Assembly: GCA_001970855.1 (NCBI GenBank)
Contig: LSSN01004175.1
Location: 1-12,403 of the forward strand
Source: Smittium culicis
Taxonomy: Eukaryota > Kickxellomycota > Harpellomycetes > Harpellales > Legeriomycetaceae
Direction of reading: 5' to 3'
Length of the DNA: 12,403 bases
The notes beneath the pieces are model-generated. The model saw only the letters and a list, made by a program, of their open reading frames with translations. It searched no databases and was not told where the DNA came from. Every line of letters begins with the position of its first letter. Position 1 is the first letter of the stretch. Positions 1 to 9,681 of this stretch are shown here, one piece after another. The position numbers were made by a program, and so were the translations under genes.

Positions 1-194
1 AATTAAAAAACTCTATTTGAGCGAAAATTCAACTTATATCTATTTTTATTATTTCAATGTAACTTATTTTAATAAAATATGTTTTTCTATCGCAGAGATT
101 CATATGATAATTCACAAAAATAATTCTCAATTATTATCTGAACTATGTGAAAATAAGTCAGATCACACCATATAACACATGATACATAGACTAC

Positions 195-233
195 TACTAT
201 AAATATAGTTAGAAACTATATTAACGTATAGTA
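195..233. repeat. Interrupted palindrome (cruciform-capable)
   Basis: AATATAGTT (202-210) and AACTATATT (214-222) form a perfect 9-bp stem over a 3-nt AGA loop. The outer arms TACTATA (195-201) and TATAGTA (227-233) extend it, with four unpaired bases (223-226) on the right side. The function is unknown. AT-rich DNA yields chance hairpins often, but a near-continuous 16-bp pairing is better than expected for a random site. Confidence 0.5.
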
Positions 234-273
234 TGATAAAAGTGAAAATATAAACACATTTCACTTTTTATCA
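234..273. repeat. Hairpin with AGTGAAA/TTTCACT stem
   Basis: The left arm TGATAAAAGTGAAA (234-247) pairs with the right arm TTTCACTTTTTATCA (259-273) across an 11-nt loop. One extra base sits in the right arm. It directly abuts the palindrome at 195-233. The GTGAAA/TTTCAC core resembles the ends of the dispersed repeat found at 6-8 kb, but no further similarity to that repeat is visible here. Confidence 0.45.
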
Positions 274-3200
274 AGAAAGGTAAAGTATAAATAGTAATAT
301 CTTTTTATTAATATTAAAAATATTTTTATTAGAAAACAAACTCAAAAAAATCAACAATAGAGAGAAAGACTATTTAATTTTTAATTATAAATTTATTAAG
401 TTTAAAAAAGAAGTACCAAATAAAAGGTTAAATTTTTTTTGTAAAAGTTAACTTGGAATACACTAAGAAACATGTATAATAAAATATATACTACAGCTTT
501 TTTACAATCAATTTATAATTTTATGATTTGAAATTATTTTCTCATTAGGATTTTGAACCATCTCATATAAATATCTGGCGGTAATTTTTTCGCATAGAGT
601 TAATTATCTTTAAATATACAAAACATTATTATATTATAACTGTTTTTAACATACGTTAAATAGCCAAATAGTAGGGGTGAATTAATATGAAATTATTTTA
701 TAAATCATCGGTTTTATCTTATAATTTGATTTAAAATGACGTGAAAAGAGCAATTTTTGGAGAGTAATAGTTTTTTCAGTTTTATCCGATATCTCATTAT
801 AAATATATACTAATTAAACCAATAATCTATAAAAATATATAAATTATAAAACTAAAATTGATTTTTACAAGAATATACTTATATTCAAATATAATTATAC
901 CTATGAAATTATCTTAGTATATAATATATAAGATATTTTTGATATAAATATAAAAATTTATTTATTTTTCTTTGAAGCTATTATTAATTTTAGTAAATAT
1001 AATTTTGAATTTCTTGAATTTTAGCCTGGTTAAATTTATAATTATTTATTTTAATAGAATTACTGTGAACTTTTTTTTTATTCCTTTCTGGATTAGTTGC
1101 ATTTTTTTGAACTACCAAAATTATCCAACCAAATTACAATCTGTTAAGGCAATATACTATGTAAATAATTTTCTGAAAATTATCATTCTATTACCCAATA
1201 AATAATTTTTTTTAGACTGCTTATACAATTATGATTTTTAAATAAGTAAAAGAGAGTTGGAGATGGAATTGAATAAATAAAGTTTTTTTTATTATAAGTA
1301 AAAAATACAGATATATAGAAAAATATTTAATAAAATAAATTTATATATTAATTCTCTAGTTTTTTTTTTTTCTTAAATTATTTCTTTATCTAGTTGTTAT
1401 TTAAATTTTGAATTCTAGAATAAAATAAAATAATCCATAGTAAAAAATGAGCATTGATAAACTATTACAAAAATTTTTTTGATTAGTAGTTTTTCTATTT
1501 TATCATGTTAAATTTCCAGCTGTGAAAAATTACTGATATGTGAGTAAAACCATATTTATCTTTGTGATTTTTTCGATGAAAACTAGGCAGCATATTTTCA
1601 ATTATAATAGTAAAAAATCATTCAATTTTTTTATCGATTAATTTTGAGTAAATCGCATATATATAACGTAGCACACATAAAAATAATTTCAGATTATCCC
1701 TAAGAGCTTCTAGAGCTATCAATAGCTCGAATCAGTAAGCTCAACTCGAGGATAAATTTTTTATTTATTTAAAAAATTTTTAATCATATTCTGAATTTAT
1801 TATTTATGTTGAATTATCCAAATTAATGAAATATAATAACTATGTTTTTTAATCGTCAATTTAATTTATTTATTATGAGCCGTTTCATATTTAATCTCAT
1901 TTTTTCTTATCTTTTGAGTATTTTACTGGTTTAAAACTCATGATCTAAAAATAATCGTATTAGATAATTTATACAAGTCTGAAATTTAAAAAAATGAATA
2001 AATATAAATATAGATTTTTTTTATGAGCTTAACTGTATATTTGTATATTTTTTTTGAAATATTAATTATTATCCACAAAATTTTTTCTGAAAAAGGGTTA
2101 AAATCATTGCTTAATCTAAGATTTTTTATTTAATTTATAATAAATATAAATGTAACTATTATCTTAATTTTTTTTTAATTTTTCGGATTAGATTAATATG
2201 AAAATATTTAGACTCGTTTAAATTCAGCTAGAGTTAAATATGAAGTTATTTAATCACTATTTGCAAATTAATATATATTTCAAAACACAAAATACTCTAT
2301 AATAACATTTACAAATACTTTGCATAAAATTTAAAATTTCATGAAGCCGAAAAAAAATCTTTTACAGCATTTTTACAAAAATTAATGTCAAGTTTTTATA
2401 AACACTTTGCTAAAATTAATAAATTTCAATTTTTTGAGAAATTGCTTGATTTAAGTTTTCATTATTCTTTAAATAAGTTATAATATTTCCATATAATATG
2501 AGGACCAACATTATTAATCTTCCCTACGCTTTAATTGGGTAATAACAGGCTTTTCGCTGTATATCTTTATTTTTTCATTAAGGTAGGTAGTTATTTTAAT
2601 TACTCTAATTTTTTTATTCTCCTGGAAGAATTAGACTTATATTATTTAATATAATGTGACATATATCCAAAATTATGTACTATTATTAAGAATTATATAA
2701 TATGAAGTGGTTTTTTTTGTATAAAATATCAATTCTGAGCTTTAAATCATATGAATTACATCCGTAAAAAATTTCATTACTGAGCTATGGAAATTTTTTT
2801 CTATTTTTTCTTTGATTGTATACTTGGTACAACAATAATATACTGGATAAATTAATGCATAAACTTTGCATTATAATGATTAATTGACACAATAACATCA
2901 ATTACAGATACATTTTGTGGTTTATGACACTGTATGGATACATTTAGTATTTATTTTTTAAGTTTGTAAATTTTACGCATATTGAATAAGTTAAATCAAA
3001 CAGTTTTTTGTAAATTCAAAATTTTAAATATATTTCTAAAAATATTAATATAATTTTTATAAAAAACCGTAGTATGAAATTAATTTCAAATAAATTCTAC
3101 ATTATTATGAGAAATAATTCACTTCTAACCAAATAAATTAGAAATTTTATACTATTTTAACTTATCAAATGTTTATTATTTGGATGAATAAATATATATA

Positions 3201-6188
3201 AACTAGTTATAAAGGAAGATAACTTCAATTGAACCTTAGATTTATCTTGAGTATTATTATTTTAGTTAACTTCAAACGAAAAAAGCTAATATGATAATAA
3301 TAATTTTTAATTTTAGAATAATTTAAGCTTTACGTAATGGATTATATAAATTATTCAAAGTCGCTACATAATACTATAATCGCCAATAAATAAAACATTT
3401 TTTCTCATTTATTAAAGTAATATAAATATAATCGAATACAAAATGTCTAATACAGGAGCTTTTGCAATTTAATAAATTATGTTAAAAGATTTTTATAAAT
3501 AGATCAATTATTAGTCTTTATAAAACTATTAATTTCTTTCTAATTATTTAAAAATTAACAGAAAACATAAATTGCTTATTAGTTTAATATTAAGACTATA
3601 ATTGATTTTTTAAATACAAAATTAAATAGTAAAAAAACGAACTAAATTAAAAATTAAGCAGAATCATACAATTAAACAATAAATTTACTACGTCTAAATA
3701 TTTTTTATAAAGTATTGATAACCCTAAAATATTTATGTAAAAATCGATTTACAAGTATATGTATATAAATTCCAGTAAAATGTCAAGAAATTTTCATATT
3801 TGGAGCCTAAAAAAATTTAATCCATTTTTATGAGGAAACAAAGTTTAATTCATTATTCAGAATTATGAAATTATAGTCGAAATAGATATGTAAATATAAT
3901 TCTTGAAAATTTTTATGAAATTTAAACATCATTATAAATTTAATATTTATGAAAGCCGAAATAAAAATAATTATAAGTTTTTAAATGAGATTTAATTAAA
4001 ATAAATCAATCACGTAGAAACCCAAGTTTAAAGAGAAAGCGGGTTCATAAAAAAATTTAACATAACAGAAATAATTTAAAGGGCAAAAAATGAATAAATG
4101 TGGATTTTTTTTGTTGGTATAAACAAATTATTTGAAATAAATTCTTTAGAATGTGTTTGATTAAGCTTATATTAAATAAAATAAAATTTTTTTAAAAAAT
4201 AAAAGCGTGAGGAAAAAAATCATAAATTTTATGTATTTCTGGTGATTGGATATGAAAGATGAAAAGATATGAATTACTCGGAGAACACATTCAAAGAAAA
4301 TAAAAAAGATAAAAATAATAATAAAATCTAGTTTAGCAAAAAAAAAAAGAATATTTTCGTAACTATTGAAATATGCGAAACAATCTAAAAATTTAAAATA
4401 TTGGTTTGTTTTTTTAAAATTATATAACAATATGGTGAATTCAAGTTCAATGTTACTTTTTTAATAATTTTATTAGGTATAAACAACAGTATTTACAGTA
4501 GTTTATTACCTTATTTTTTAAAATTTTGATAAAAGATGCCAAAAAAATGTAATTCATATTGATAATTTATCTCTACTGGAACTATTAGAAGTTTAAAAAA
4601 TTCAAAAAATATTATTTAGATGTCCAAAAGGATATTATCATTATATAATACTAGTTAATTCATAGTATACCAAGTAAAAAAAGTCATTGAGAAAGTAATT
4701 TATTATACAGAACAAATTTAAATCTTTGTAATATAGACGTAAGGTATAAGAATTGCGAGGTGTATATATGATTAAATTGAACTTTATTCTATCTATTTCA
4801 AATTTTGTATGGATATTAAGACTATTTTACCCAATATTTATATTTTATAAGAAATAAATATTTTTGGAGATACTTTGGCTCATAAACACCAAGTTCAGGT
4901 TCATCGAGTAGCGATCCTTCTTATCATTAAAATATAGTACTAATAAAGATAAAAGTATAATAATAATAATTTGTTATAAAAATCATTCAGTTAAATTTAT
5001 TCGAAAGAACTACTCAAAAAAGAAAGTAATCCTTTTTGACAGTTATTGTAGAATTATCATTAGTACTTAAATGGCATGAAATTCAAATAGCCATATTTGA
5101 ATATTTTTTAGAATAAGGAAAGTGAGCTAGGATTTACGATGAAATTTGGGCTATGAATGATGATTCACAAATGTAAAATCAGACTATTTAGGCTATAAAT
5201 AATTTATAGTTAATATAAAAAAAGGTGTATCTATCTTAATACATCTAAATTGAATATTCTACCGATTCAAAAATGATGAAAAAGAATTGAATATATTGAT
5301 GCGTTAATGGGGTTAGAGAATTATTATTATTATAAATCTAGCAAAAAACAGCTGATTCGCGGGTAATTTTAAACAAACACCCTCATAGATTTGGTAATGG
5401 TATTTCGTGCATCTAAAATTATAAGTATTGACGGTATAATTTTATATTTGAAAATATTTTTTTTAATTTTAGTATAACAGGAGAATAAAGATATTGTTTA
5501 CTAGAAACGTCAAAAAAAAAATTCAAATAAAAGAATAGCTTGATTCTGAAGTATTTGCACATTTAAAAACATTTTTTATACTCCATCAATAATAAATAAA
5601 TTTTAGGCGTGCATATACCATTGATAATAAAGAGGGCGGGGTAGTAAAGGTTAATTTGTTTATGAATATTTAATTTTATTGTTTATTTATATGGCAAGAG
5701 CTGAAAGCAAAGTTCATTCTTTTCTCAATATTGTAGTTTTTAAATCATCAGTATAATTTGGGAGATTCTGACCGAAGAGGGCACTTTGATGTAGTTCAAT
5801 TTTATTGGCTTGGGAATTAAAAAATTTTAAATATTAATGGCGGAGCTAAAAATGCATTTTGATTTTCCTATTTATTTATTTCATTATAAAAGTATTATTT
5901 GATAAAATAATCCTATATATATTTTTTTACTGAATTAAAATTAAATAATAAACTTCATGCTCTGTAACTCGTTACTCTATAAAATTACTACTTGATAAAG
6001 AATCACCCATATTTTCTATTAATTTTGACTTTATCAAATATAAAAATTAAAAGTTGGAAATATTTAGTCAAAATAAAAATTTTGAGTTAAAATATAAAAA
6101 AAAGTAACAGTAATGCTTTAAGCAGTAATGGGCCTAATTTGAATTATTTTGAAAATATTACAGCAGCAAGATAAATTTTATATAATAG

Positions 6189-6370
6189 CAGTTTCACGGG
6201 TGGTAGACTATTTTTGATCCACCAAATCTTGGAAATTAGATATAGCATAAATAAAAAAATTCCAAGACACATATAATTGTTGGAAAACGCTAATATTGTT
6301 GCAAATAATAAGTTTGCTTATAAATAATAAAATAATTATCAACTTTTTAAGAGTGTTGAACGTGAAAAGG
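6189..6370 (+). mobile_element. MITE-like repeat, copy B
   Basis: This is one of three related repeats. Aligned without gaps to the other two, it shares the landmarks TTTCAC at its start, GGTAGACTAT, TTTGATC, ACCAAAT, ATTCC at offset 71 and GCAAATAATAA at offset 113. Further on it has TTAAGAGTGTT and GTGAAA near its end. The first 40 positions match copy C (reverse-complemented) at about 32 of 40. The left end (CAGTTTCACG) and the complement of the right end (CCTTTTCACG) form a short inverted terminal repeat. It is flanked by ATAG on the left (6185-6188) and ATAA on the right (6371-6374), consistent with a small target duplication altered by one transition. It is too short to encode a transposase. 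Confidence 0.65.
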
Positions 6371-6795
6371 ATAAGTATTTATAAAATAATTATTGAAATT
6401 TATAATATTTAAACGTAAGAATAGGTCATTACTCACAAGGAGGAAAAATAACAAAGCAAGAAAATTTATATTTGGATTGAAGCATAAGCCTAAGACATAA
6501 TGCTATTATCTAGCCACTCTATGATGACTTTAGCATCAAGCATTTTAGTAATAAAAAATAATGGGGTAGGAGGGTGTTAAATCAAAGGTTTATAAATAAA
6601 AGATAGAATGAATCTAGGCGGATAACTTTGGCGAATGCCTGTGTGATTTATGTAATATTTGTTGTGATTAGCAAAGTATTATTCAAGAGTATATTATAGG
6701 TATTGTAAACTGAGCTAAGATGCGAATTATTAGAAAATATTTTTGAAGATAACTAAGGTATGATGTAAGCCGGACAATAAATATAACGTGTATAG

Positions 6796-6983
6796 CCCTT
6801 TCGAGTCCAACAACCTTTAAATAATCAAATTCATTGATTCATTATTGATTTCAAGTGCATTTATTATTTGCAGTTGTTATGCAAATTTTTAATATTCATT
6901 AAGGCCTCGGAATTAAAGCAAAATGGTCGAGTTCAGTTGGCTATATTTGGTAGATCAAAGATAGTCTGCCGCCAGTGAAAGGG
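6796..6983 (-). mobile_element. MITE-like repeat, copy C (inverted)
   Basis: This copy lies in reverse orientation to the other two and is the clearest unit. It begins CCCTTTCGAG and ends with GTGAAAGGG, so CCCTTTC/GAAAGGG are perfect 7-bp terminal inverted repeats. It is flanked on both sides by ATAG (6792-6795 and 6984-6987), which reads as a 4-bp target duplication, or as a TA duplication if the ends are drawn one base wider. Reverse-complemented, it aligns with the 7835 copy for 125 positions without a gap at roughly 70% identity, and at 42 of the first 50 positions. No coding capacity. The autonomous partner is not in this window. Confidence 0.7.
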
Positions 6984-7203
6984 ATAGAGATTAATTTGTA
7001 AAGCATATAAAAAAATAATTACAGTGTTCTGGAAAGGAAATGAGCAAATTGGCAGCTATAAATTATTTAGAGTTTGGTTGAAGTGTTTACTAAAAGAAGC
7101 AAATAGATGTAAAAAGCAACAAGAAATATCTTACAAACTTTTGTGGTTTGAAAAACTAGAAGGCAATAAAACGAAAAGCAGTGAGCGAATAGGGAAGCAT
7201 AAA

Positions 7204-7258
7204 ACATAATGGGTGTTCCTGAGAGATAATAAATAATCGTTCTCAGGCGCAGGTGTTA
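7204..7258. repeat. 55-bp imperfect palindrome
   Basis: CCTGAGA (7218-7224) pairs perfectly with TCTCAGG (7241-7247) over a 16-nt AT-rich loop. The outer arms ACATAA and TTATGT (about 7204 and 7255) also pair, with a mismatched zone between. It could be a small fold-back element, the end of a decayed transposon, or a structured transcript segment. No similarity to the three MITE-like copies was seen. Confidence 0.5.
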
Positions 7259-7834
7259 TGTAACCGATACTAGCCAATTGGATGGAGCGATGTAATTAGA
7301 ATTTTTTATAATTATTCCGTTTTAAGGGTTAATATTGACAGGTTATTGGGCAGTAGCGTGTTACAATTGGTTTGTACACTAAAGATGTTTTTTTTTAAAT
7401 CTCGATCAGATGGATTTATACACGTTATTTTGAAATTGAAATTAGATAGATTTACATTTAATGAACCTTGGCCCTAGTTAGTTCAAATATAGAGCGGAAC
7501 ATATCGAATATGTCAGGTGTTGACAGATTATTGGCTTGAATAGATAGTTCTGGGAAAACTAACTTGTTAAAATTTATCAAAAAAGCATGTTATTGATTTG
7601 ATTTTTCTGGCGGTGTAATGTGAAAAACTTGAGCAAGGCGCTTTAGCTGGTTAATGCCGATTTTGGAAGGAGAAGGCAGGAAGTGCTGACAAGCTTGAAT
7701 CTAAGACGGGCGGGGGGGCGCACAGTGGATTTTACAATATTCATATATTTAGTCGCTAATCACTGCTCGCCTAGACATTACACAATAAAATCTTTGAGGA
7801 CTTTAAGCTCTGGCAGCATATTTTGATGATTTAA

Positions 7835-8024
7835 CCCTTTCCATGGCGGTAGATTGTTTTTGATCTACCAAATATAGTTAACTGAATACAATAAAAATAC
7901 TTTTATTCCGGGAAAATAAGAATTATTAGCGTATTGTAAATTAGCATCAAATAATAAATATGATTATTAATCATAGACGAATCAATTGGTTCATTTATTT
8001 TTAAGAGTGTTACTTGTGAAAGAG
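7835..8024 (+). mobile_element. MITE-like repeat, copy A
   Basis: This copy starts CCCTTTCCATGGCGG directly after TTAA (7831-7834) and ends GTGAAAGAG, followed by TTTA (8025-8028). It shares CTACCAAATATAG, AACTGAA, TTTATTCCG, CAAATAATAAAT, GAATCAAT and TTAAGAGTGTT with one or both other copies, in the same order and spacing. Near its start, GGTAGAT (7848-7854) and ATCTACC (7863-7869) form a perfect 7-bp stem. The imperfect right end suggests age. TTAA next to CCC is typical of piggyBac-like insertions, but the other two copies do not have TTAA flanks, so the superfamily stays open. Confidence 0.65.
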
Positions 8025-8811
8025 TTTAGCATAGGCAGTAGTAGTGCCAGTTGCATTAGCTGTAAGGCGGGTAACTGTGACAGACTAATAAGTGGTAGTA
8101 GGCGGGATTGGCCTGGCTAAGGCGAGACTTTGTGCAGCATTTATTTGGTAAAAATGGGCTAGTTTTAGCTAACTATTATATGAATGGAGAAGAACTGATC
8201 TGAGTTAGATAATGGCCAATGGGAGGGCGGTGATATCATAGGCGCTTATTATGTTTGCGAGGTAAATCCCAAGAGCTATATAGATAAAATTGGGTTAAAG
8301 TTGTCATTGGAGGTATTCTGCATTTCACACCTATGGCTAATCGTTCAAAGCGATGATTTGTTGAGCTTTAAATAGTATGAACACTAATGCGTGCGAAATG
8401 CTGAAAACCTGAGGCAAAAGTACAGCTCTTGAACTGCTGTGGATTAAATCAAAAAGCATATCTAGTTGGGCGTTGAATAAATCAATTGAAGTATCTAAAT
8501 AAGTGTGGATTGGTATACTGCAAGCAGATTATTAAGTATGGGTTAGTTTAATTGTAACTAATAAAGAAGTCTGGGCTATAAGAAATAAGTTGGTAAATGT
8601 TTGCGGATTGCTATGAATAAATTATTAAGCGCCAAAGTTGGCTAAAAGGGCTTGGGAACTAAAACATAAAGGAAAAAAATTTGCCAAAGCGCAATAAAGG
8701 GACCAGGAAAGGGGCTAAATAAGCATTCAAAACTAGCAGTGCTGCTGAAGCGATTTCTTACGGCATTTAATCACTATGCCAAAACAAACAAATGTCAGAT
8801 AAAAGGGCGGA

Positions 8812-8826
8812 GCGTAAAAATTACGC
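8812..8826. repeat. Short perfect hairpin GCGTAA-AAA-TTACGC
   Basis: A 6-bp perfect stem (8812-8817 with 8821-8826) closes an AAA loop shortly before the strand composition flips. The stem has no T tract downstream on the + strand, and nothing shows it is a terminator or binding site. It may be a dyad for a DNA-binding protein, or chance. Confidence 0.3.
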
Positions 8827-9093
8827 CAGCTAATAATAATAAAATAAAATAAAAAAAAATCAAGGGCTGATAAAAAATATTTCCCTGCTGCAATATTTCT
8901 TTTTCTCGGTTTTTGTGCTGGTTTTCGAGATTGTCGAGTTAATGCCTGCCATTTCCATATATTATTCATATTTGCTTTCTGAATAGATTCTTATTATTTG
9001 TCTCTTTAGATGCATTTTAGTTAATTTACCTCTTTTAAACACTTGGCTACTCTTAGTAAGTATCCCTTATTCCTATTCACAACCATTCCATTT

Positions 9094-9147
9094 TCTTCTC
9101 TCTTATCCCTACACCGCTTTTCTTCTCTTACATCCCTACACCGCTTT
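9094..9147. repeat. 27-bp tandem duplication in the promoter region
   Basis: Two adjacent 27-bp units (9094-9120 and 9121-9147) match at 24 positions. Both carry ATCCCTACACCGCTTT after a TCTTCTC stretch. The three mismatches are clustered next to each other. A duplicated protein-binding site is possible; simple slippage in a C/T-rich tract is equally plausible. Confidence 0.75.
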
Positions 9148-9566
9148 CTCTCTCATACTTATTCCCCCTAACCCTTACACTTTATACACCCACACTTAAA
9201 AATTTATATTGACTACATAAGTGTCGCTCTTAATCTAATTTTTATATTTATTACTCCCCTTCTCGTCTTAGTCACTGTTCCAATAATACTGCCACAACTA
9301 CTGTGCTCTTATATTCCAAAATTTTTATTTTTTATGCAAAGCATATAATTCCTTTTCACTACACTTCACTTCTACTTCATCTTCCACTTTTACTTTAATT
9401 TCTAATCTATATTTTCTTCATCTTTTACTTCATCTGCAATCTCTTTACTTGGCTTCGCCTTGATCTATAATCGCAACCATATTATTTTATTATAAAAGCA
9501 ACTTTTTTCTCCTACAATATCAATTTAATTTATATTCTATCAACCCCATCAAGCTGGCCTTTGATA

Positions 9567-9578
9567 TTTTTTTTTTTT
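9567..9578 (+). promoter_or_regulatory. Poly(dT) tract upstream of the gene
   Basis: Twelve T in a row lie about 100 bp before the start codon. Long poly(dA:dT) tracts disfavour nucleosomes and are frequent in fungal core promoters, so it may help keep the start region open. In such AT-rich DNA it could also be chance. Confidence 0.3.
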
Positions 9579-9681
9579 ACAAAAGTATACTTAATCAAAA
9601 TACATTAATAATCCATCCTGCCATCCACCCGCCCACTTTACTAAAGAATTCTAATTAATCGCTCATTTCGCTGAATTAAAG

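Larger units (their letters stand above)
1..5030. other. Gene-free, extremely AT-rich DNA
   Basis: No reading frame here looks like a gene. Sampled rows have only 15-18% G+C, with many A and T homopolymers and short AT microsatellites (TAA/TTA runs near 4311-4325 and 4960-4973). The longest open frames (972-1205 on + and 4167-4430 on -) encode Phe/Ile/Asn/Lys strings, as expected from random AT-rich DNA, and show no domain. I saw no tRNA, rRNA or telomere repeat. Two adjacent hairpins at 195-273 and a doubtful transposon remnant at 567-749 are the only structure noted. Heavily mutated heterochromatin, a subtelomere or centromere-flanking DNA would all fit; the sequence alone does not choose between them. 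Confidence 0.75.
5031..8890. other. Gene-free, purine-rich, C-depleted region with repeats
   Basis: The + strand is visibly richer in G and A than in C and T from about 5 kb to 8.89 kb. In the row 8101-8160, G is 21 and C is 9. G+C content climbs from about 20% to about 50% in places (7681-7740, 8101-8160). No open frame of believable length or content is present. The 61-codon frame at 7024-7209 starts at GTG and matches no family I recognise. The region carries three copies of a MITE-like repeat and a 55-bp palindrome, and a run of seven G at 7712-7718. It probably represents decayed transposon or intergenic DNA with strand-asymmetric mutation; a long non-coding transcript or a decayed minus-strand gene cannot be excluded. 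Confidence 0.65.
8890..9681 (+). promoter_or_regulatory. Pyrimidine-rich promoter and leader of the RasGEF gene
   Basis: Between the purine-rich region and the gene, the + strand becomes strongly C/T-rich; in the row 9121-9180, C is 26 and G is 1. Pyrimidine tracts upstream of start codons are common in fungal promoters and 5' leaders, and this one ends at a clear coding start, so I read it as promoter plus untranslated leader. It contains a 27-bp tandem duplication and a 12-T tract. A very short upstream frame, ATG at 9334 followed by a stop four codons later, could matter only if transcription starts before it. No unambiguous TATA box stands out. An in-frame TAA at 9652-9654 closes the gene's frame upstream. 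Confidence 0.5.

Noticed and set aside
972..1205. 77-codon open frame on the + strand
   Set aside because: It starts at TTG, encodes a Phe/Ile/Leu/Asn-rich string and lies in DNA with about 15-20% G+C, where such hydrophobic frames arise by chance.
1701..1748. GAGCTA-TCAA-TAGCTC hairpin with a CTCGAATC stretch, considered as a tRNA
   Set aside because: The anticodon-like and T-arm-like pieces do not extend into a full cloverleaf and no acceptor stem pairs. It is only a 6-bp hairpin at 1713-1728.
4167..4430. 87-codon open frame on the - strand resembling a membrane protein
   Set aside because: Its runs of Phe, Ile and Leu are the direct translation of A/T homopolymers. No motif, neighbour or composition shift supports a gene.
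6189..6983. One 0.8-kb transposon with long inverted repeats made of copies B and C
   Set aside because: Each copy has its own inverted ends and flanking repeats, and a third copy stands alone, so independent short insertions explain the arrangement better.
7024..7209. 61-codon + strand frame considered as a transposase fragment
   Set aside because: It starts at GTG, lies just outside a MITE-like copy and has no recognisable transposase motif. Its Lys-rich content follows from the purine-rich strand.
7701..7720. G-rich run considered as a G-quadruplex
   Set aside because: There is one run of seven G and one of three nearby, but not four suitable runs within a short span.
8733..8969. 78-codon - strand frame at the composition switch, considered as a divergent gene
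   Set aside because: No recognisable domain. Its aromatic-rich middle comes from an A-rich tract, and it is short enough to be chance.
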